Positions 33,054 to 44,696 of a stretch of 56,550 bases of DNA are shown one piece after another. The position numbers and the translations under genes were made by a program. The notes under the pieces are model-generated. The model ran no database searches and was not told the origin of the DNA. It worked only from the letters and a program-made list of their open reading frames with translations. Position 1 is the first letter of the stretch; each line of letters starts with the position of its first letter. This DNA comes from Nemertoderma westbladi (taxonomy: Eukaryota; Xenacoelomorpha; Nemertodermatida; Nemertodermatidae): positions 1 to 56,550 of the forward strand of contig JAUCBJ010004904.1 of the NCBI GenBank assembly GCA_032718475.1, read 5' to 3'.

Positions 33054-33273
33054 ACAGGCTGGATAATCAATACAACAGATATTATTGCTATTGTTACATT
33101 CGACTCAACATTACCTCATAAAATCGATATATGCATGCATATCCACAAAAATGATACTACTATATTTCCCTGGGTGCACTTCGAACACCCAAAAACTACT
33201 ATATTTCCCTAGGTGCACTTCGGACACCCAAAAACCAATATGTCGCCTTAATGGTCGATAGCCGCAAACAGCA

Positions 33274-34713
33274 TTAACCCTATTAAACCCGGGGGGTGGG
33301 GTCAATATGACCCCCCACCCCGTGTGTTTTTTGTTATAACTCTGAAACAAATGTAGTGGGAAATCTGACATTTTATGACTTTTCCTAAAAATCTATTGTC
33401 TGCGTAATAGTGAAAATGGTTTTCAAAAATATTGGTAAATTTTCGAGTTATAGCACCATATTTTTAACCCTACTTTTGGCACTTTTTTGAGGCGTTTTTT
33501 TGAAAATTACATTTCGTGAAATATGATTTGTAACATCTCTATTTTTTATTTACACCGATTTTTTGGTGTTTACAATTAGATGGAATTCATATAAATAATT
33601 TTAGAAATTTCAAACTTGTTTTTTTCGGAGAATGCCAATTTTGGTGCCAGCACCAAATTTTGAAATATGTCAATTTTGTAAATTGATTGTTTGAACCTTT
33701 TTTTGCGCAAAGTGGTTTTTTGGGTTCTGGCTTCGATGGAATATATACGAGTTGCACCAGGCGTATCAAAGTTGTATTTTGCGGAGCCGTATGCAAAATT
33801 TGGTGCTAGCACGAAATTTTGAAAATCGATTTAATAGTTCAATTGTTTGTTACAACTTATTTATCGCGTTTTAGAGGTTTATGGCTGTTCTGATTTCAAT
33901 GGAATAAGTAATTATCTAACTAGACATCACAAACTTGTATTTTTCGGAAGTGGGTGCAAAATGTTGAAATTTTGAAAAACGTCAAATATATCAATTGATT
34001 GTGTCACCTTGTATTTTGCGTTATACGGATTTGTGAGGGTCCTGAATCCGATTGAATCAATAAACACTGGACATCTTAAACTTGTAATTTTTGGTGAAGG
34101 GTACGAAATTTGGTCCCAGCACCAAAATTTGCCATATTACGCCGCACGTCTAAAAATTAAAAATTAAAAATTCTGGTAAATGAGAAATGAATTCCATTAT
34201 AATTAGCGCCCCTGAAAACCTAAAAATGTGAATTTTTAGCATCGTATAAGAGAATTAAAAAATTTGTGTTCAAACTGAGAAGTGCTGTTTACTTGTTATT
34301 TTTTCATTTTTTGCCTACGTAGAGGACTAAAACAGCCATTTATACTGATCAGATTATTTTTAAATATTTTCCAATTGATTTTACGCACCAGAAAACCAGT
34401 ATTGATAAACAATTAGCCGAAAATTGGAACTTTAAAATTTTATGAAAATTGTTCACTACTTGTAATTTTGGTGCTGCAAAATATCCACACCAGTACTTTT
34501 TTCGAAATTTTTTTTCGTTCGGATTCAGACTACTGAAATCTACGTACCGTCAAAAAGAATCAGACGTTTTCGTTAAAATTTGTAGATTTTAAAAGGAGGG
34601 GGGGGGGGGGGGGTCAATATGCCCCCCCCCCCCCCCCCCCCCCCCTGTATTGGTACAACATTTTATAGCCCGGTACGGTACAACATTTTATAGCCCGGTA
34701 CTAATAGTGTTAA
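33274..34713 (+). mobile_element. piggyBac-like non-autonomous element P2
   Basis: TTAA then CCCTATTA at the left and TAATAGTG then TTAA at the right (one base off GGG). A gggtcaatatgaccc dyad lies next to the left end, and the right end carries a degraded version with C and G runs (34598-34645). About 1.44 kb with no transposase frame. The interior is built of about 163-bp diverged tandem units, each with a ttggtgctagcaccaaa-type palindrome (33640, 33803, 34115). It is homologous to P3 in the opposite orientation. Confidence 0.8.
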
Positions 34714-34797
34714 TTATCACCCAAGTGTTTTACCTACAAATGTCAGGTTAACAAACATTTAAAAATGTCCGTATACCAATAGTGGGGTTTCTGCTTC

Positions 34798-34865
34798 TTA
34801 ACCCTATTACCACTGGGGTGTTTTGACCCTTAGCACCACTGGGGGGGGGGGGGGGGGGGGGGTAG
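34798..34865 (+). mobile_element. Solo piggyBac-like left end P4
   Basis: TTAA, CCCTATTACCACTGGGGTG and a ttgacc word, followed by a G run (34844-34862), resemble the termini of P2 and P3. No matching right end was found before 36.6 kb, so the element is truncated or its other end has decayed. Confidence 0.5.
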
Positions 34866-35795
34866 GGCGCGTCATAAAAATCAAATTTTGGAAATTTAAA
34901 GTGAAGTGGCCATTTTTATCTGGACAAAGGCATAAAAAGTGCCTGGTAAAAATATTTCTGAAAAATAATGACATCTTAAGGTCGCCCAACTGACTTTTGT
35001 AAATTTAATCTCTATCGCTATCATTTGCGGTTGTTTTTGATGAGCGAATTTTAAGTTAAGCCACTTCTACTCATCGTATTGACTCAATTTTTGGCACATT
35101 TGAAAGGCAATGGTCGATATTGGGGGGGTAGAACTAAGAAAAAAGTTAAAATTCATGAAAGGGACGCTTTTTTACTACGTGAAAGCCCTTTTGTTCAAAA
35201 TTGTGTGTCAAATTTACTATAAATTCATATTACTCACAGCACTAAAAATTTAAAATTAATATAAAAATCTATTCAAATCTATGGAAAATGGTATTTCTTA
35301 TTTCTGCAAAGTGAGGGAAATTCAATTCCAATAATTTGTCAGTCACTTCATCAATCAGCAGATCAGTAGTTACTTATGGTTTGAATTGAGCTGGTGGCCT
35401 ACCATTACCAGTAAACATATACAGTAATTCAGTCCTACCGGTGCTATATTATATTTGAATGCCATAATACAGTAATAAATAGCTGTATTGATCACACAAT
35501 GTCGAAGACCCGTTCATCAGACTGCAGTATTGTTCAGATTCTAGGCCCGTCGTTAATTGTCAATATTCCTCTTTATACATGATTTTAGGAATTTTATCGG
35601 CTATTGACTATATATTGGAGATTCTCGCACACTAATACACTTAATAAGGTGAATCTCCGCTCCCATGATCTATTAATTGATGGAATTTTAGGAATGTTAT
35701 AAATTGTATAAAAATGACAATTTATCAAATTCATTACAATATGAATTTAAATTTATTCCCGTAAATTTTATTATTTAATATTAAATCGACACAAT
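34866..35795. other. AT-rich intron sequence, no gene seen
   Basis: Possibly the interior of truncated element P4. No frame or repeat partner was recognised. Confidence 0.3.
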
Positions 35796-36110
35796 TTTAT
35801 TCCAGAACATGTCTGGGGACTGGGATCCTTGATTCTAGGAAATTGGTCTTTTTAAGAATATCGTTAAGTGCTACGATATCTTAATAGACTAGAATTTTAA
35901 AGGATCGAAAATTTGACAGATTTTATAAATATTAATAGTTAATATTTAGGATGGGCACCAGTTTATTCCAGAATTTGTCTGGGGACGTTAACCACTGATT
36001 CTAGAATTTTGTCTTTCAAGTATATCGGTGGGTGCCGCGATATCTTAATCGACTAGAATTACAGATGGTCAAAGGGTTTAACAGATTTATTTGCGTTGTA
36101 CGCTACTGTT
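35796..36110. repeat. Two diverged tandem units, period 166 bp
   Basis: Units begin tttattccagaacatgtctg (about 35796) and tttattccagaatttgtctg (about 35962) and continue through cgatatcttaa...gactagaatt to aacagattta. The stretch lies 3' of the BEL element and could be part of its terminal repeat; this could not be shown. Confidence 0.75.
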
Positions 36111-36609
36111 AAAGGGACATCACGCTACTATATGTATTATATACGGTATGAGAGCAATATCGCACGAAGCAATGTCAGTGAGAAGAGGCAAGTCGTTTCC
36201 AAGGTCTACCCAGAGCTTGGTTTAGCCGAGACACGAGGATCTGAATTTTGCATTCCTAATACTCTACTTTACCAATAATACTTGAATATAGTAGGAGCTT
36301 TATTGTACTTTAATAAGTACGGATATTTCATCTTACTGTAGTCACGTATTTGTAATGTAATACTAAGAAGAAAGGAAAGAGAAAAAGAATTATTTCTCGC
36401 TGTCGCACTAAATATATAATATATAAGTAATTAAGTAATAAACGCGAATATATATTGCACTAATCTACTAAATAATCGCTAAAATAACATTCTACTAAAT
36501 AAAATGAAAGAAAACGATTATAATAAAATTACATAATAATACATACATAAATATAAAATGATAAAAACAAATATAAAATAATATAGTCACACACCCACTC
36601 CAGACGCTG

Positions 36610-37371
36610 TTACGTTGGGGAGTCCCTAGATGTTTGTTGGATTAGGGAGGTGGTCGTGGGAAGAGTATCTTGCCTTCCATAGTTTCCGGATAGTTCTCGG
36701 TCTCGTTCCAGTAAACATAAACGACCAACTGGGCGATTGAGCTGCTGTATCTCGAAGACAATTCCAGGTTTCCTCTTCGTCCTGGAATAGTGACGATAGA
36801 AACATCGCTTCAAATACACGACGGCCTTACAAAGCCGATTCCAGGATCTATAGTGGTCCATCGCTCCCGGCAGGAGAGGTGAGAGTCCCGGCAAGGCGTC
36901 TGGTGTTCCAGATCTCCAGTCTCTCTCTCTGATCTCCACAACAGATCGGTTCGCGGTGGGGGAGTTTAGATCCACAGCGTCGTCCCTGGCAATGTGTAGT
37001 ACAGACAGATCTATCACGGGTTTAAATAACCTTGATTTACTCGTCCGGGTTTTAGGTTTGACTTTCTCCGCTCCCTTGGCTTGTCTAATCTCAGCCGTGG
37101 TAAGATGGGGAGGCCATTCATCTTCTTTACTTAGGAAGTCGGGTCCACCTAACCAGTCTGGAGTATCTGTCAGTTCTTGAGGAGTTGCTCCTCTGTAAGC
37201 AATGTCGGTTAGATTAATCGTCTCGGGGCAATGTCTCCATTGATCTACATTGGAGTTAAGATCGTCATTATCTGAGGAGTATGGTGTTCCCTCAGTTGGG
37301 TCGTCAACTTCACTGCTCTCCACTTCCCATTCACTTAATTGATATACCTGTTCTTTCGGTAATCTTTCCAT
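36610..37371 (-). pseudogene. BEL/Pao RNase H end and integrase remnants
   Basis: 253 codons. QWRHCPETINLTDIAYRG and WLGGPDFLSKEDEWP match the stretch between RNase H and integrase in BEL/Pao Pol. YRSWNRLCKAVVYLKRCF matches the integrase N-terminal region. NRPVGRLCLLE resembles the polyprotein's last conserved motif. The expected several hundred residues of RT before it and of integrase core in the middle are missing, which indicates two internal deletions. Confidence 0.75.
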
Positions 37372-37401
37372 GAGAGTTCTACGGGAAGGGCCAGTAAATT
37401 A

Positions 37402-37713
37402 CTAACCTACTCTAGTTCTTCCCGCATAGGCTTGTAATGGTTGCGGTTGAGCAGGCCGTTTCTCCAATGTCTCAAGCGCCTCATGCGCATTTTGGCCGAT
37501 GAGTATTTGCACTCCAGGGTAATCTGTGTTGAATCTAGGTATATTAAGCCGCTGGGTGAAATCGTCCTCATCCCAGTTATAAGGTTCTACTTGGCTGGTA
37601 GCGAAGTTCTTTATCGCCACCATTTTTACTGACCTTATACTATGTTCTCCTAGTTCATCCTGGGGGGTGGACAACGCACCTACATAATAATCGGAACTTG
37701 GGTTGTCCAGCAA
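37402..37713 (-). pseudogene. BEL/Pao protease C-terminal piece
   Basis: 103 codons including GVQILIGQNAHEALETLEK, matching the ILIG motif that closes the BEL/Pao protease. It overlaps the previous frame by 59 nt and continues it after a frameshift. It ends at a stop 30 bp before the next piece. Confidence 0.7.
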
Positions 37714-38884
37714 AGATGTCTTCGGCTAGTTCTTTGTCGATGAATGTTCCTGTGCTACCGGAGTCAAGGAGGGCGTTCACTATATAACTCCTTTTAGGTC
37801 CGTGGACCCTTAACTGCACTACTGGAAATTCTCGGATTCCTACATTGGAAGTTGGTGCTTTCCAAGATGGTTGTCGGTCAGAAGTAGTTAGGGGGAGCTC
37901 GCTGTTGGTGTCCTTTTCATACATAAGTGCTCGATACACTGCGGTATTTATCAGGTAACAGGATTCGTTTTCGTCGGAGAATTCGTCCGTATAGAACCCT
38001 TCCATCTCAGAACTTTGGTCAGTGTCGTTCACATCACTGAATTGGACATGTAGTTCGGACTCACTTACCTGACTCGGGCTGTTTCGATCGAATTCAGTGT
38101 GCAACAAGATATGATGTTTTGCGCCGCACTTTGCACACCTTGCGTCGGAGTAACAGGTTCGCCGTTGGTGTCCTCGTCTGAGGCAATTATAACACAACCG
38201 CTTATCCCACATGACTTCACGTCTGTCCTTTAGTGATTTCCTCAGGAATTCATCACATGCACTTAAACGGTGGGGCCCGTCACACAGCACACATTTTGGT
38301 TTGATGTTACTTACCTTACTTTGGGTAACGTTGTGCACACTCGTTCTTTCCTCGGGCTTTCTTACATGAATTCTCTTAGGAGACGTAGGAGGAGTTTTTC
38401 TTACCTGTTCTCTCCTGTCATTGGTTCGAGACTTGAATTTACTTACGTCCTTAGGCGCTTTGTTGTCATAGTAAGATCTTTCAGTGTCTTTCCCGCTGTC
38501 TTCCTCTTGAGAAGCCTGGCTTTCGCCATCGTCTGTATAACACACTGGTATTACCTTTCTCCTAGAAACGGGTTTCTCACTTACCTTATTTTCCGGTGTC
38601 TTCTCTCTGGACTGCTTTAGGAGCTGTAATTTTACCTCTCCATCTAAGAATGACATGAGATCAGCCATGGTAGGATCTCCTCGTTGTTGTTCCATCATAT
38701 ATAACACTGTCTTGTCCCAGCGTGTACCTACTCCGCCCTTGGGCAAATTAGATGCTAAGGCTCCTACAACCATAGAATTCTGGTATTCATGAGACTTACC
38801 TAACCAATCTAGTTGTCTACAGATCTCCTGAATCTCGTCGGAAAACTCTATAATCCTGCTGCTAAGAAACTTTCGGGGTGCCAT
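37655..38884 (-). CDS. BEL/Pao Gag zinc knuckles and aspartic protease
   Basis: 409 codons. The start continues DUF1759. Around residues 195-260 are CVLCDGPHRLSAC, LCYNCLRRGHQRRTC and CAKCGAKHHILLH, the three-part knuckle signature of BEL/Pao elements. Near residue 372, NALLDSGSTGTFID is the protease active site (DSG). The frame is lost just after, near 37690, and resumes at 37713 in another frame with VQILIGQNAHEAL, the conserved protease end. The protein would bind RNA and process the polyprotein, but without a polymerase it has no enzymatic partner here. Confidence 0.85.
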   Translation of the reverse strand: MAPRKFLSSRIIEFSDEIQEICRQLDWLGKSHEYQNSMVVGALASNLPKGGVGTRWDKTVLYMMEQQRGDPTMADLMSFLDGEVKLQLLKQSREKTPENKVSEKPVSRRKVIPVCYTDDGESQASQEEDSGKDTERSYYDNKAPKDVSKFKSRTNDRREQVRKTPPTSPKRIHVRKPEERTSVHNVTQSKVSNIKPKCVLCDGPHRLSACDEFLRKSLKDRREVMWDKRLCYNCLRRGHQRRTCYSDARCAKCGAKHHILLHTEFDRNSPSQVSESELHVQFSDVNDTDQSSEMEGFYTDEFSDENESCYLINTAVYRALMYEKDTNSELPLTTSDRQPSWKAPTSNVGIREFPVVQLRVHGPKRSYIVNALLDSGSTGTFIDKELAEDIFAGQPKFRLLCRCVVHPPG

Positions 38885-41582
38885 TAATTTCGCATATAAA
38901 TACAGCTATGTTAGTCCTATTACCATACCTGATGTTCAGTGTATCCCAAACTTGTCTTAATCCATCTGGATGTCCAATAAACTTTAACGCCATTAACTTG
39001 GGAGATCCTTCCAAGCACTCGATGAGGAATCTCAGTTTCTCTCCGTTAGATAGCACAGAGTTCTGTATGTTATCTTTGTAATATTCATTAAAAGGTAACC
39101 ATTTCATCTCATCTCCATTGAACTTGACGATCTCTCCCACCTTGACCGCTTGACGGGCTTCGGTTCTAGCCATTTGACACGTAAAACTTTCTTGGGCCAT
39201 CGTGTTATTTAATATCGAGTTATCGGTATATAAATTTCTCGGATTATTATCAAGTCTATATGGAATATCATTGTCAACAGGTTTATAATTACCCTTAATA
39301 GGGTTTACTATAGGAGTTTCCACTTCACTAGCAGTATAGATGCGTGTAGGCTCCACACCTTGCGCATGAGATACTTCAGACCTAACAGGTTGACACATTG
39401 TTACCGGGGGTGGTGGTATACCTCTTTGGGTATTTACTAATTTATCGCGTTCTAACGCGATACTTTGCTGCACTTCTTGCAACTCTAACCTACTTTCCCT
39501 TACTGTTCCCTTGAACTGCTGAACAGTCTCCTGCATCTGCCCGAGCAGGAGATCCATCCCCCGTCGTCTCTCATCCACCCACTCGACCGCCGAAGCGGGA
39601 GCCGCCAACGTTGTAGCGGGCGGACGAGGGACAACGGGCGACAAATCATTAATATTTCGCTCGGAGTCCAGGACATGAACATTTTCAGGGATGGTTCTGT
39701 GGGGCACAGGTAGCTTAGTGCTGTGCAAAGGGAATTTAGAGCTAGGTTCTGGGAGTACAGGTGTCTCTATCACCGAAGGGGTGGCTTCGAGAACAGGCCT
39801 AATTATTTCAGGCTCATCTACTATAGTAGGGAGTCTTTCTATTTTAATTATTTGGTCTGTGGGTTCTGTACTACCTAAGTCCGTGCTAGCTAGTTGCCTT
39901 CTAACAGCTGGGGGCAAATCAGGCAATTTCTGACGGTGGGACATTCTTCTACGCCTACTTAGACGAGATCTATCTCCTCCGCCTTCAGGATCGGTGGTAT
40001 CGCCTTCATCAGAGGATGTAAATCCCTGTCTTTTGGGAGTAGATCGACTCATCATCTGCATTTGACTAGCTGTTAACTGTTTATTGAAGTTGTCCTGCCT
40101 CTCTTGAAGATTTTCCAACTCTAGTTGAGTTGTCTCTTCAGATGCCCTCCGTTCTGCTTCTGCCACTGCCGCTTTTCTTTCTGCTTCTGCCGATGCCATT
40201 GCCGCCTTTCTTTCCACTTCGGCCGCTTTTCTTTCCGCTTCTGCCGCTGCCATTGCCGCTTTCTTTTCCACTTCGGCCGCTTTTCTTTCCGCTTCTGCCG
40301 CTGCCATTGCCGCTTTCTTTTCCACTTCTGCTGCCTTTCTTTCCGCTTCTGCCACTGCCGCTGCCGCTGCTGCTGTCTTTCTGTCTTCTATACGTTTTTT
40401 CCTTACTTGTTCCTCTTGAACCTTAATGATGCGGATGCTTTCATCGAATTTAGCTTGGTTCGCAGCTAACATATCCGCATCGATTGCGTCCAACACAAGT
40501 TTGGCTCCTTCACTATTAGGGCTAAGTCCATCCAGCCGTCTCCTCAACTCTTCGTCACCTACAAATCGTTGATAGTCTGACAGATAGATGTCAATAGCAT
40601 CCATTTTATGCGGTTTCTCTGCTGTCGCTTCGCTTTCCACTTGGGAAAAGGTAGCGTCTGTTGATTCTACATGGGTTGAGCGCTCATCCAACTGAGATTT
40701 CCACGGGGCAGTTCTTTGAACTTGGAGACTCACCCGCTGAAACCAAGTCTTTACAGCAACGTGCAACGACGTGTCTTGTCTTCTTTTCGAAGCCTCCTCA
40801 AAGGCAGATAAGATTAGTCTGATTCTTAGAATTCTTTCTCTAACTTGATAAAGCAGCTCTCCCTGCTCTTGAGGTCCTTGTGGTTGTCGAAACAGTTGTT
40901 TCTCTAATCGCTCCATAGAGCTGAAGAATCCCTGTACGTATCCGGCTGCTGACCTCTTCCATACAGCTGGATCGATGGTTTCCTTTGTTACTCCCATCCT
41001 GTGTATGTCTTCCCAGGCAGCTTCCGATAAGTCAAACGGGAGTCCGGGTCCGGGGAAGTTCCATTGCGACTCGACAATAGACTTCAGTTCTTCCCTTGTA
41101 TATCCCGCATAACTACCCTTGGTCGATCGCTTACTTCTTGCCCAATCAATCTGGTGTTCCTCCACCGCAATCAATACCCTAGTGAGTACGGCTGCAGGAA
41201 GGATGAGAAGGGGATCCGAATAAACCGCATCCGCCATCTTTGCTCCGCACTCGGGTGTCAGCTCTACAGTATCCGCACTACTGGAGCTGTCGGGTCGCTG
41301 AGAAATAAGTTCTCGGCTCGAGTGTTGCTGCTGTTCCGCTGCTTCTTGGTCTCGCTTGACTTGAGCCCGAGTGCCTATGACAGACCTACGGCGCTTCACT
41401 AACTTCGCAAATTGCGAAATTGCTTCTACTAACCTAGGTTCTGACACAGCTACTGTAGGGGTTGTCTTTCTTACAGTAGGAGGGGTCTCAGACCTCGGTC
41501 TGGGATTCTCTATACTCCTATCTGAGAAACAGACTGTTGTTTCTAGGAGACTATCTGACAGAGTTTGCCTTGTGTCAGCCAT
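38862..41582 (-). CDS. BEL/Pao Gag-like protein, 906 residues
   Basis: Opens with MADTRQTLSD. Residues about 395-480 are an Ala-Glu-Lys heptad-like repeat (AEAERKAAEVEKKAAM, several near-identical copies), which predicts a long coiled coil for Gag assembly. The last ~95 residues (FNGDEMKWLPFNEYYKDNI ... YGNRTNIA) match the DUF1759 Gag region that precedes zinc knuckles in BEL/Pao polyproteins. The frame runs into a stop and overlaps the next frame by 23 nt (38862-38884), so either a frameshift mutation or a programmed shift joins them. The long N-terminal extension with RSRLSRRRRMSHR basic patches is larger than in typical BEL Gag. That the frame stays open for 906 codons is notable in a crippled element. 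Confidence 0.75.
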   Translation of the reverse strand: MADTRQTLSDSLLETTVCFSDRSIENPRPRSETPPTVRKTTPTVAVSEPRLVEAISQFAKLVKRRRSVIGTRAQVKRDQEAAEQQQHSSRELISQRPDSSSSADTVELTPECGAKMADAVYSDPLLILPAAVLTRVLIAVEEHQIDWARSKRSTKGSYAGYTREELKSIVESQWNFPGPGLPFDLSEAAWEDIHRMGVTKETIDPAVWKRSAAGYVQGFFSSMERLEKQLFRQPQGPQEQGELLYQVRERILRIRLILSAFEEASKRRQDTSLHVAVKTWFQRVSLQVQRTAPWKSQLDERSTHVESTDATFSQVESEATAEKPHKMDAIDIYLSDYQRFVGDEELRRRLDGLSPNSEGAKLVLDAIDADMLAANQAKFDESIRIIKVQEEQVRKKRIEDRKTAAAAAAVAEAERKAAEVEKKAAMAAAEAERKAAEVEKKAAMAAAEAERKAAEVERKAAMASAEAERKAAVAEAERRASEETTQLELENLQERQDNFNKQLTASQMQMMSRSTPKRQGFTSSDEGDTTDPEGGGDRSRLSRRRRMSHRQKLPDLPPAVRRQLASTDLGSTEPTDQIIKIERLPTIVDEPEIIRPVLEATPSVIETPVLPEPSSKFPLHSTKLPVPHRTIPENVHVLDSERNINDLSPVVPRPPATTLAAPASAVEWVDERRRGMDLLLGQMQETVQQFKGTVRESRLELQEVQQSIALERDKLVNTQRGIPPPPVTMCQPVRSEVSHAQGVEPTRIYTASEVETPIVNPIKGNYKPVDNDIPYRLDNNPRNLYTDNSILNNTMAQESFTCQMARTEARQAVKVGEIVKFNGDEMKWLPFNEYYKDNIQNSVLSNGEKLRFLIECLEGSPKLMALKFIGHPDGLRQVWDTLNIRYGNRTNIAVFICEINGTPKVS

Positions 41583-44500
41583 GTTTGATTGTACAGTTGA
41601 ATGCCTACTGCTATATTACAGTTAAAGCAAGTCTAGTAATTCAGTATCACTTTTAGCCTAGTAATTAATTACCGATATCGTTACTCAGTGTAACGTGATA
41701 TATATATATAATATATTAGAATACCGGTATACACTTATAGTATATATATAAGTATTATTACAGACTAGGTTTGTCACAGAATACCGGTATATAATTTCAG
41801 CGCAAATATATAAATATATAATAAGCCTATCGCGAATACCGGTATACAGCTTACACTTATAGTATATATAAGTATAATTATGGACTAGAATTGATTACAG
41901 AATACCGGTATAATTTCAGCCTAAATTTATAGAAATAAATATAATGAGCCTATCGTAAATACCGGTATGTCAATTATTTTAGAATAATTAAATTTCTGAA
42001 TTTTAGGGGTTACTTGGTTACTTTACTTTACCTTATTACCGTTATTTAAGCAGTAGTCCAACTGATATTAAGACCTAATTGTTGTATGATAGGCCTACTA
42101 TTTTATAAATCGGTTTGAGTTGATTTATAATATATATATACCCGTTTAATGGGTTTTGTCAATATTTGAAATAAATGTTATTATTTCTGGGAGGGAGTCA
42201 CTGCACAGAAGCTGTACGCTCTCAGTGAAGTGCTACTTGTTGGACACTAAAACAAATAATTCTAATTTACCTAAGTTACTTAATACTACAAATTACGTAC
42301 AATTCGGGGTGAGATTACAATCTCTAAATAAACACAAAAATTACAAATACGAATTTTTAGGGTAATTTTACAGGGAATATACAAACCAGCCTAACAAAGG
42401 GTTAGAAAATCTGGTTATCACAAAGGACAGGATATTACAGTATTTGAAAATAATAAACGGTAGTAAATATATTGCGTTGTCCAGATAGGAAAAATACCAC
42501 CGTCTGACGACTTATAGCCGTATCGCTATAAGTACTACGTTATGTATCACGGAGTGTTCCTACCTAGAAGTTAATTACCGCGGTCTACCAGAACCAACGT
42601 GCCTATTAACCACTTTACAACACAAATATACTGGCTACACACTAACTACTTTCAGAAAGCACTGTACACTAAACCCTAAATTAGGTACAAGTACTTATAC
42701 AACAAATAACTAGCAGTTAGAAATACTTGTATAGCTAAAAGAACCACGGTATCTGCTGGAGTGACCGGGGCACAAAATCACCAGTCTTTACCTACGCCAA
42801 GCAGCCCTGATGTAGTACCGGGGTTAATTTAACTATAACGATATGTACAACAAGCACAATTACTGTAGGAATTAACTTGGGGATATGAATGTTGCGAATA
42901 ATCGCATAAACTCTGAATAATAAATAGTACGCTACGCGTACAGACTACTCAAACAAAATGCAGACCAAATGCTGACAGAATACTATCAAGCCTAAACAAA
43001 CTACGGTATATGCAGACTCCGAAATGGTTAGTTAGTATGCGTTCTAACCGAGTAGTACGACTTATTCTTTCAAGGGGATTTACCTCACAGCACTGGAAGC
43101 CCCTACGTTCCTAACTAGTAACTTATCAGACATACACTCTACACACACCGCAATCTCTTCAGACTTAACAACAGTCAGACAACAATCCAGCCTACAAATT
43201 ATCTGTAGAATCTGAGCAGGCTTACACGTCTTCTGCTCAATATTAGCCTACAAATAAATAAAACTGACAGAAATAGGCCTAAGTAAAATCCCAATAAAAA
43301 CCAGGCGTCCCCGATTACTTATTAAGACCTACCGGTATATAATTATCAAAATCGAATAATACTGCGGTACCTGTACTGCTGTAAGTACCGGTTCGGGTAG
43401 TTAGGCAGTCAGGCCTACTGGGTACCGGTTGACCGGTACTTCAGCTTTATTGCCTATTACAATACAGAAGCTATAACCGTTATTGTTCTTACCAGAACAA
43501 TATTAAACTGTATTTATTGCCTACACTGCAATCTGAAATCAATATCTGTTATTGTTCGGGCTTTTAGACCTTTAGCAGTTTAACCTGCCAAATTTGGATG
43601 TCTTCTAGATAATAAATTGACTTTAGCCTATGACGAGTATTTGATACACTACATTAGCCGAAGCCAGTCTATGCGCGACCATTCACCCGCTGGATATACC
43701 CGGGAGACTGGATTCGGAAGCCTAACCTGATTGCGGTGTAGGCCTACTGTATTATTCGACTGATCGTAATATATAATCTCTGACAAATATTATTCACTTT
43801 CGGGAAATATTAACAGTTCCTTTAGGGCGTGGCGCTCTAAATATGTAAACAGAGTTATGACTTAAACTAGACACAACGGGATGGCTATGGATTCACGTAT
43901 ATAGCGCATTCTTTAGGAGATGCTTTGTTATCAGTTACAATCATATACACAACTGCACAATGCTGCACACCGATCTGCCGACCTTCACTAATTTTAGTCA
44001 CATATAAAGAGAACAACAACCGACTCATGTAGTGCCTATGAAATAGCATTAGATTCACTCCAAAACCACTTTAATGTAAGTCACAATTGTTATATGTAAC
44101 CGGTCTCTCTAACCTTCAGTATATCAAGAAGATTGGGGTTTCTGATTATTGATCGATATTATCCAAATATAATAATATTCCATCAACCGATATAATTAAT
44201 GACCGACAGTAAATAGCAGTAAAAATGCGGTGTTTTGATTGTTTTGTTAAGATAACAGATATACGTTTCTGTGATTAAGCCTACTAATGTTGGGCTAAAG
44301 CCTGAAAACACAGAGATTCCAAAGCCGGTCTTCTGGCTGTGGACAAAATACACATACTGACTCAATTGCATGAGTTTCTGTATACAATCTCCAACACAGA
44401 GTGAAAACCGCTCTGATTGGTCGACCGAACAAAGAAACGACAGAGAACAAAGAAAAAGCTCCACGTGTACAGATCAGCTGTTAGCTGTCGTCATAGTAAC

Positions 44501-44690
44501 TACACTGTTTCGAGAGGATTTTAGCGTATTGCGACATAGAATTGCTAGTTATGTCCGCTAAATTACACATACAGAAGAAATGGCTTTTTATGTCCACTAA
44601 AACACCGGTACAGTAAGGAAACGGCTTTTGATGTCCGTTAAAACACCTACAGAGTACTTTGCGGGAAAAATAACCAGCTAATTCCGCAAA
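41583..44690. repeat. AT-rich region 5' of BEL element with ~116-bp tandem units
   Basis: At 41719-41965, two units of about 116-123 bp begin aataccggtatacac and aataccggtatacagc and contain agtatatat, agaataccggtat and gcctatcg; the start of a third follows. The remainder is rich in ACCGGT and TAGGCCTA words with no gene. It could include the BEL 5' LTR and leader, but no primer-binding site was recognised. Near 44575-44660 a short block repeats gctttttatgtccactaaaa / gcttttgatgtccgttaaaa. Confidence 0.5.
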
Positions 44691-44696
44691 AGCTTT

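Larger units (their letters stand above)
36603..41582 (-). mobile_element. BEL/Pao element with RT-RNaseH and integrase cores deleted
   Basis: The minus-strand coding remains, in order: Gag N-terminal region (38862-41582), Gag C-terminal zinc knuckles and protease (37655-38884), rest of protease (37402-37713), then a short piece holding the end of the RNase H region, the start of the integrase region and a C-terminal integrase motif (36610-37371). The reverse transcriptase palm and the integrase catalytic core are absent, so the element cannot move without help. LTRs should flank it but were not recognised by eye in 34.9-36.6 or 41.6-44.6 kb. It sits in the large ABCA intron, in the same orientation. 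Confidence 0.85.

Noticed and set aside
34598-34645. G and C runs (also 18418, 25729, 34844, 52378, 55684, 56181) as functional G-quadruplexes
   Set aside because: Homopolymer tracts of this kind expand easily and are prone to sequencing error. Nothing nearby suggests a function.
40125-40469. Plus-strand Phe/Cys/Arg-rich and Leu/Pro-rich ORFs
   Set aside because: Antisense of the Ala/Glu/Lys coiled-coil repeat in the Gag frame.
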